From NCBI RefSeq assembly GCF_004000765.1, contig NZ_BILW01000005.1, positions 269,481-333,480 on the forward strand: a stretch of 64,000 nucleotides of DNA, in the 5' to 3' direction. A program made the translations under genes and the position numbers. Shown here one piece after another: positions 59,890 through 64,000 of the stretch. The DNA is from Paenibacillus chondroitinus NBRC 15376. GTDB taxonomy: Bacteria; Bacillota; Bacilli; Paenibacillales; NBRC-103111. The stretch's first letter is position 1; each line of letters begins with the position of its first letter. Below the pieces are notes generated by a model. That model saw nothing but the letters and a program-made list of their open reading frames with translations. It was not told where the DNA came from and ran no database searches.

Positions 59890-61158
59890 ATGGCTAATCC
59901 AACAACACCGAATTTAAACTTAAATAAAATAGACAGAAGCTCTCCAACCACGACATTTTTCAACACAAAAACGTGGATTGATGACAACATGGATATCCTC
60001 GATGTTGAAGTAACTAAAATGGCCTCAAGTACACAAAGTGGCAGAATGTCGGCTGCAGATTTTACCAAACTCCAGAGTATCGCTGCAAGTGCTGGTACTG
60101 CTGGATCTGCAAGCGATAGTGTGATTGGCACTCGTATAATTGACGATACAGTAACAGCCGCAGCAGGCGCCGACACTCCGACGAGATTGTGGTCCAAGCT
60201 TGCAAATATGATCAAAGGAATCACAGGTGAACTAAACTGGTACACGCTGCCGGTTACATCAATCAAAGCTTTAAAAACAGCGCTCGATAACATCCCTGCG
60301 CCGAGCTGGAGTAATCTTACTGGTAAGCCTTCAACCTTTCCACCGTCTACTCACGGTCATGCGGCTACAGAAATAACGGCTACAGGAAGCACAACTGTTC
60401 AAGCTGAGATTGATAGTTTAAAGTCCTCTGTCAGTAGTGGAAAGAGTTTGTTAGCTACCGCTATTACTGGCAAAAACCAACCAACGAGCGCATCAGCCGC
60501 TTTTGCTCAAATGGTAGCTAATATTAATGCGATTAGTTCGGATGCAACAGCTTCAGCAGGAGATATCTTGGCGGGTAAGACAGCGTATGTAGGATCAAAG
60601 CTTACGGGTACGATGCCAAACTATGCTGGAGTATCAGTAGAAGCTGGTAATGTTGGTTCTGATAGTGCGGGAAATTTGTGGCTTAATCCATCGGCAAATG
60701 GTTATCTTACTGGTTCATCCGCGATTCATTGTTACGACCCTAATTTAATTCCGTCTAGTATATTAAGAGGGAGGACGGTTTTGGGTGTGGCTGGTACGGT
60801 TGATCCTATTAGGGAAGTAAAAGGTACTGCTGTATCATCTTCTTCTACTGGTTCATTTATTGATTTGGGTGGTACTTCAAAAGCATGGAATTACATTACA
60901 ATTACTGGTTTGTCATTCATTCCGAAATATGTTATGGCAACTGGACCTGATTCGTCGTTCGTATATTATACAAATGTGATTAATGGTCAAATTAATGGTA
61001 CTGATTTGGTCTACTTTTTTCAGAACAGTAGCGGCGGTGGTACTCAGTTTACAAATTACAGTTATAAAAATGGCGGTATCTTACAGAATACATTGGGCAC
61101 TTGTATACTACCCGCTTATTTATCTAGTAGAACATATACGTATTGGGCAGTAGGATAA
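59890..61158 (+). CDS. tail fibre protein
   Basis: ATG 59890 after GGGGGTGATT gives 422 residues. The N-terminal part (NLNLNKIDRSSPTTTFFNTKTWIDDNMD, shown by NLNKIDRSSPTTTFFN) is baseplate-attaching. The middle has SHGHA-type collagen-like fibre motifs (SNLTGKPSTFPPSTHGHAA) and a coiled stretch, and the C-terminal part is Ser/Gly-rich beta structure, the probable receptor-binding tip. Confidence 0.85.
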   Translation: MANPTTPNLNLNKIDRSSPTTTFFNTKTWIDDNMDILDVEVTKMASSTQSGRMSAADFTKLQSIAASAGTAGSASDSVIGTRIIDDTVTAAAGADTPTRLWSKLANMIKGITGELNWYTLPVTSIKALKTALDNIPAPSWSNLTGKPSTFPPSTHGHAATEITATGSTTVQAEIDSLKSSVSSGKSLLATAITGKNQPTSASAAFAQMVANINAISSDATASAGDILAGKTAYVGSKLTGTMPNYAGVSVEAGNVGSDSAGNLWLNPSANGYLTGSSAIHCYDPNLIPSSILRGRTVLGVAGTVDPIREVKGTAVSSSSTGSFIDLGGTSKAWNYITITGLSFIPKYVMATGPDSSFVYYTNVINGQINGTDLVYFFQNSSGGGTQFTNYSYKNGGILQNTLGTCILPAYLSSRTYTYWAVG

Positions 61159-61168
61159 GGGGAGGGAA

Positions 61169-61789
61169 ATGGCTATGGAAATCGGTAGAAAGATATATTA
61201 CGAATTGGCAACAGGAAACGTTATACAAGACACTGGAGAACGTTCAGGCGATGTAATTCAAACTACAATTGAACAAGATTTTGTTTCATATATATCCCTT
61301 CAAGAAAGATTACCTAATTCTGTTGGCTGTATTCAATTAGAATATGGACAATACGCAAATGAATTTTTGCTGTATTCATTACGGATCAATCCAACGACAC
61401 TAGAATTAATTTGGATTCCACGAAATAATGGAACAATTGAGGATGCCAAAACACAAAAAATTAAACAATTAAATGAGTTTTGTAACGCAGCCATCCTCAC
61501 AGGCTTCACATCCAACGCACTGGGCACACAGCACTCATATGATTTTGACTATGACGCACAGATAAACCTCGGAGGCATGCTGAACGCTATCACTGCAGGT
61601 TTAATTTCGGAGCAGTCTGTCACTTGGAAAGCATCGGGACTCCCCCAACCTCATACCTTCGCTCAGTTCAAAGAAGTTTTCGGGGCAGGTCTTACTCATA
61701 AAAATACAAACATTGGTAAGTATTGGGCTTTAAAGGCACAGGTTGAAGCAGCGACAATACCGGAAGAAGTAGAGGCGGTTAGGTGGTAA
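61169..61789 (+). CDS. XkdW-like tail protein with DUF4376-type C-domain
   Basis: The 206-residue protein has an N-terminal XkdW-like part (IYYELATGNVIQDTGERSGDV) and a C-terminal region (IKQLNEFCNAAILTGFTSNALG, shown by LNEFCNAAILTGFTSNALG; HSYDFDYDAQINLGGML) of the kind found in fibre-associated proteins. ATG 61175 is an alternative start behind GGGGAGGG. Confidence 0.75.
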   Translation: MAMEIGRKIYYELATGNVIQDTGERSGDVIQTTIEQDFVSYISLQERLPNSVGCIQLEYGQYANEFLLYSLRINPTTLELIWIPRNNGTIEDAKTQKIKQLNEFCNAAILTGFTSNALGTQHSYDFDYDAQINLGGMLNAITAGLISEQSVTWKASGLPQPHTFAQFKEVFGAGLTHKNTNIGKYWALKAQVEAATIPEEVEAVRW

Positions 61790-62268
61790 ATGATTTCCAA
61801 CCTTGCGACGTTATCTTTGTTCGCAGCCGCCGTGATCCATCCCTGAAAGATAGAGTGATAGGAAAATTAGTCAAATGGGCTACTGGGAGCGAATATTCCC
61901 ATGTGGCCTATTTTATTCGTCCTGGAGTGACTTTCGAAGTCAATGCATTTCGACGTGCTGGGTATGGATCAATTAATGATTATGCGGAATTCGATGTGAA
62001 GCAGCTTCGATTTGCACTCAAAGTACGAGAGAGAATCCTTCAGCAAATCCAAAGGACGAAGGGAAGCCCATATGGATGGGGAGAGGTCGTTGCTCTGCTG
62101 CTTCGCAAAAAGTTAGGCATTCCGATTTATTATGATAATCCCGTTACAAACGAATGCGCTGAAGTATTAGTTAAAGCCGTACGAGCTGAAACAGGGGTTT
62201 GGATTGTTGAGCAAACCACTGGCGATGTAAGTCCACAAGACCTATGGGAATCACCGTGGTTAAAATAA
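61783..62268 (+). CDS. permuted papain-like amidase (YiiX-like)
   Basis: The 161-residue protein has the circularly permuted NlpC/P60 pattern: QPCDVIFVRS at the start, the catalytic His in SEYSHVAYFI (about residue 41) and the catalytic Cys in NECAEVLVKA (about residue 126). These enzymes cleave amide or thioester bonds in peptidoglycan or lipids. Located just before holin and endolysin, it is probably a third lysis or penetration enzyme. GTG 61783 overlaps the previous gene. Confidence 0.8.
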   Translation: MVNDFQPCDVIFVRSRRDPSLKDRVIGKLVKWATGSEYSHVAYFIRPGVTFEVNAFRRAGYGSINDYAEFDVKQLRFALKVRERILQQIQRTKGSPYGWGEVVALLLRKKLGIPIYYDNPVTNECAEVLVKAVRAETGVWIVEQTTGDVSPQDLWESPWLK

Positions 62269-62300
62269 TTATCGCCAATATTAGGCGGAAAGAGGCGTTC

Positions 62301-62804
62301 ATGAATCGATATTTTCAATCAATCATGAGTTTAGAATCAATCATAAAGCCAGCGAATGTTGGAGCAGGTTTCGTCGGAGCTTTCCTCGGGCCATTTATCA
62401 TGCAGTCATTTGGAAACGGAAAAGCATGGGCTTTTATTTTATTAATCGCTGTCATGATTGCTGACTGGATAACTGGAACTGCTGCAGCTAAGAAAGATGA
62501 AAGCTACACCTCTGAGTATGGAATTAGGGCGGTACCGCGGACAATTTTGATGCTATGGTTTCCTATTATCGGTGGATTACTTGATAAGGTATCTCTAAGT
62601 GTTTTTGGAATCAATCAGCCAGGTTATGCATTCTTTTCAATCACTATCATGCTTATCTATCATACCTGGGAGAGCATGACAGCTAATGCGTATCGAGCGG
62701 GCTGGCAACAGTGGATTCCTAAGAGCGTTACCTCATTTGTGGGGAGTGAAATTAAGGCGAAGATCGAACGAGCGAATCGTCAGAAGGATGGTATGAGCAA
62801 ATGA
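62301..62804 (+). CDS. phage holin
   Basis: ATG 62301 after GGAAAGAGG gives 167 residues with three to four membrane helices (about 22-40, 45-62, 85-103, 118-135), an IADWITGTAAAKK motif and a basic C-terminus. Matches the toxin-secretion/phage-lysis holin family. It overlaps the endolysin by four bases and would time host lysis. Confidence 0.88.
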   Translation: MNRYFQSIMSLESIIKPANVGAGFVGAFLGPFIMQSFGNGKAWAFILLIAVMIADWITGTAAAKKDESYTSEYGIRAVPRTILMLWFPIIGGLLDKVSLSVFGINQPGYAFFSITIMLIYHTWESMTANAYRAGWQQWIPKSVTSFVGSEIKAKIERANRQKDGMSK

Positions 62805-63487
62805 AAAATCAAGAGTTTATAAATAAAATCGCACCTGCAGCGGTAGAGGACATGATTAATACGAGTGTGCTTGCAAGTATTACAATTGCTCAGGCAGCTC
62901 TGGAAAGCGCATGGGGGCAGTCGGCTCCTGGCAACAATCTCTTCGGGATTAAAGGCAGTGGAACGACTCAGACAACAAAGGAGTTTATCAATGGCGAGTG
63001 GGTGACTATCAAGGCAGGTTTTAGATCATATCAGAACTGGCTTGGTAGCATAGCGGATCATTCGAAGTTTTTACTTGAGAATCCGAGGTATCGAAATGCA
63101 GGGTTCTTTGATCAATGTTGTGCAAGGGACTACGCTGGGGCTGCGAATGCCTTACAAGCTGCAGGATATGCGACTGATCCGCAATATGCTGTAAAATTAA
63201 TCGGCATCATTGAGAGTAATCGATTACAACAATTTGATCAGGAGGCAGATAATGTGATGAGAGAAATTGAAGATTTAAAGGGGCAGATTCAAACACTACT
63301 AAACACTGCAGAGGCGCATATTGAGAAGATTAATGTGCTAGAAACGAAAGCAAGCATGGCGGTGCCAGCTTGGGCACAAAACGCTGTTTCAGCTGCTGTA
63401 TGTTCTGGGTTGATCGATACACCTGAAGGACGTAGCTATGACTTTTATAGCATGCTGACCTTGTTTCATCGGAAAGGACTCATTTAA
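62801..63487 (+). CDS. endolysin, glucosaminidase type with SLH-like tail
   Basis: The 228-residue protein has an N-acetylglucosaminidase domain (SVLASITIAQAALESAWGQS with catalytic Glu about 32, NLFGIKG, FRSYQNWLGSIADHSKFL; residues 1-150), a coiled linker and a C-terminal SLH-derived segment (VPAWAQNAVSAAVCSGLIDTP). It would digest the cell wall at lysis. Confidence 0.92.
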   Translation: MKNQEFINKIAPAAVEDMINTSVLASITIAQAALESAWGQSAPGNNLFGIKGSGTTQTTKEFINGEWVTIKAGFRSYQNWLGSIADHSKFLLENPRYRNAGFFDQCCARDYAGAANALQAAGYATDPQYAVKLIGIIESNRLQQFDQEADNVMREIEDLKGQIQTLLNTAEAHIEKINVLETKASMAVPAWAQNAVSAAVCSGLIDTPEGRSYDFYSMLTLFHRKGLI

Positions 63488-63493
63488 AAATCT

Positions 63494-63523
63494 AGCCCTC
63501 GTCTCCATCATTCGAGACGAGGG
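63494..63523. terminator. strong terminator at the end of the late operon
   Basis: GCCCTCGTCTC/GAGACGAGGGC is a perfect 11-bp stem with an 8-base loop, followed by TTATTT. It marks the right end of the prophage. Confidence 0.9.
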
Positions 63524-63688
63524 CTTATTTAAATAATTTATTTATTAGACTAAAGTTGACAATAGTTTTTTAAGTGGTTCTTACCCATGTAATTAGCTAT
63601 GTTTACTTATGAAATCTATCTATATGCATAAAACATGTGTAATTGGAAAATTTAAGTATACCGCCATCGTATGAAGGAGTTGATTTGT
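63524..63688. other. right boundary region of the prophage
   Basis: AT-rich DNA without a gene, expected to contain attR. TTGACA at 63556-63561 may belong to a promoter. No repeat longer than about ten bases shared with the left boundary was found by eye. Confidence 0.4.
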
Positions 63689-64000
63689 TTGAACGGAAAA
63701 ATCACACCCTTCCAGTTGTCTATGCTTCTGATTACATATATCGGAATCTCCAACCATGTCATCCTCATTCCAATTTTGTTAGATACCGCAAACCGCGACG
63801 CATGGATCTCTGTCTTGGCAGCTATTGTACCTTCCTTACTTCTTGGCCTGTTGTATGTATATATGTACAAACAGATCCCTTCTTCGGTCTCCACCTGGGT
63901 AAAAGAGAAAACAAATTCATTGGTGTGGCTTATTTTCACAGTTCTTTTCACGTTATACTTCTTAACTCAGGCTAGCATCAGCATACGTGATACAATTGTA
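63689..64000 (+). CDS. GerAB-type spore germination permease (3' end outside window)
   Basis: TTG 63689 with AAGGAG (63674-63679) nine bases upstream opens a frame that runs off the window. The 104 visible residues show a basic start (NGKITPFQLSMLLITYIGISN) and three hydrophobic segments (about 8-28, 40-60, 82-98), as in the endospore germination permease family of the amino-acid-polyamine transporter group. It is the first clear host gene to the right of the prophage and supports an endospore former. Confidence 0.85.
   Translation, partial: MNGKITPFQLSMLLITYIGISNHVILIPILLDTANRDAWISVLAAIVPSLLLGLLYVYMYKQIPSSVSTWVKEKTNSLVWLIFTVLFTLYFLTQASISIRDTIV

Noticed and set aside
6432..63560. Candidate att core ATTAGACTRAA (left near 6700, right near 63546) or TTATTTATT
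   Set aside because: The matches are 9-11 bases in AT-rich DNA with one mismatch in the longer case, so chance is likely. The att core remains unidentified.

Overview
The window looks like the chromosome of an endospore-forming, low-to-mid GC Firmicute close to Paenibacillus. The reasons are a secreted RCC1 protein with a copper-amine-oxidase-like stalk domain (661-2199), a GerPC-like protein (5204-5527), the start of a GerAB-type germination permease (63689-64000), frequent TTG and GTG starts behind strong GGAGG ribosome binding sites, and a PBSX/XkdK-type phage tail module. No tRNA, rRNA, CRISPR array or intact insertion sequence was recognised.

Layout. 1-6.1 kb is flanking DNA containing wreckage of a second, related prophage: an internally deleted copy of the ParB-methyltransferase gene (260-527), a decayed copy of the small gene that precedes the terminase (2424-2555), fused to the 5' end of an immA copy (2525-2629), and an HNH fragment (2795-2968). 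A probable SOS operon with a Y-family polymerase follows (3067-5089). From about 6.7 to 63.5 kb lies one apparently complete contractile-tailed prophage of about 57 kb. Its left end holds integrase, an unknown gene and ImmA (6.8-9.0 kb, leftward).

A 13-kb defence cargo (9.3-22.1 kb) separates ImmA from the CI-type repressor. The cargo is a five-gene overlapping operon hsdR-hsdM-hsdS-AAA ATPase-HNH (type I restriction-modification plus a Septu/PtuAB-like pair), a leftward membrane-protein pair, and a NACHT NTPase with C-terminal pentapeptide repeats. The hsd operon and the NACHT gene share a promoter-like element (22 of 26 positions identical). The genetic switch follows at 22.15-22.9 kb: a leftward CI-like gene with no canonical start codon, a rightward Cro-like gene, and five copies of a 15-bp operator GTTC-N7-GAAC.

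Early and middle genes (22.9-34.7 kb) encode regulators, an AbrB-type protein, a putative recombination protein, an SbcCD pair, a replication initiator carrying an internal five-copy iteron array (probable origin), a G39P-like helicase loader, DnaB and a RuvC-like resolvase. A gene-poor stretch (34.7-36.5 kb) carries a three-copy hairpin repeat and a frameshifted membrane gene. It is followed by a sigma-region-4 late regulator, a ParB-methyltransferase, a DUF3231 gene and a second broken membrane gene.

The late operon (41.1-63.5 kb) runs: structured leader, terminase subunits, portal, minor head protein fused to an ADP-ribosyltransferase domain, scaffold, decoration protein, capsid, connectors, sheath, tube, tail chaperone with a -1 frameshift site, tape measure, baseplate, fibre, a papain-like amidase, holin and glucosaminidase endolysin. 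It ends in a strong terminator next to the host germination gene.

The most interesting parts are the co-regulated defence cargo lodged inside the immunity module, the origin iterons read in two codon frames, the minor-head-ADP-ribosyltransferase fusion, the repeated structured RNA leaders, and the unconventional start codons of the regulators.
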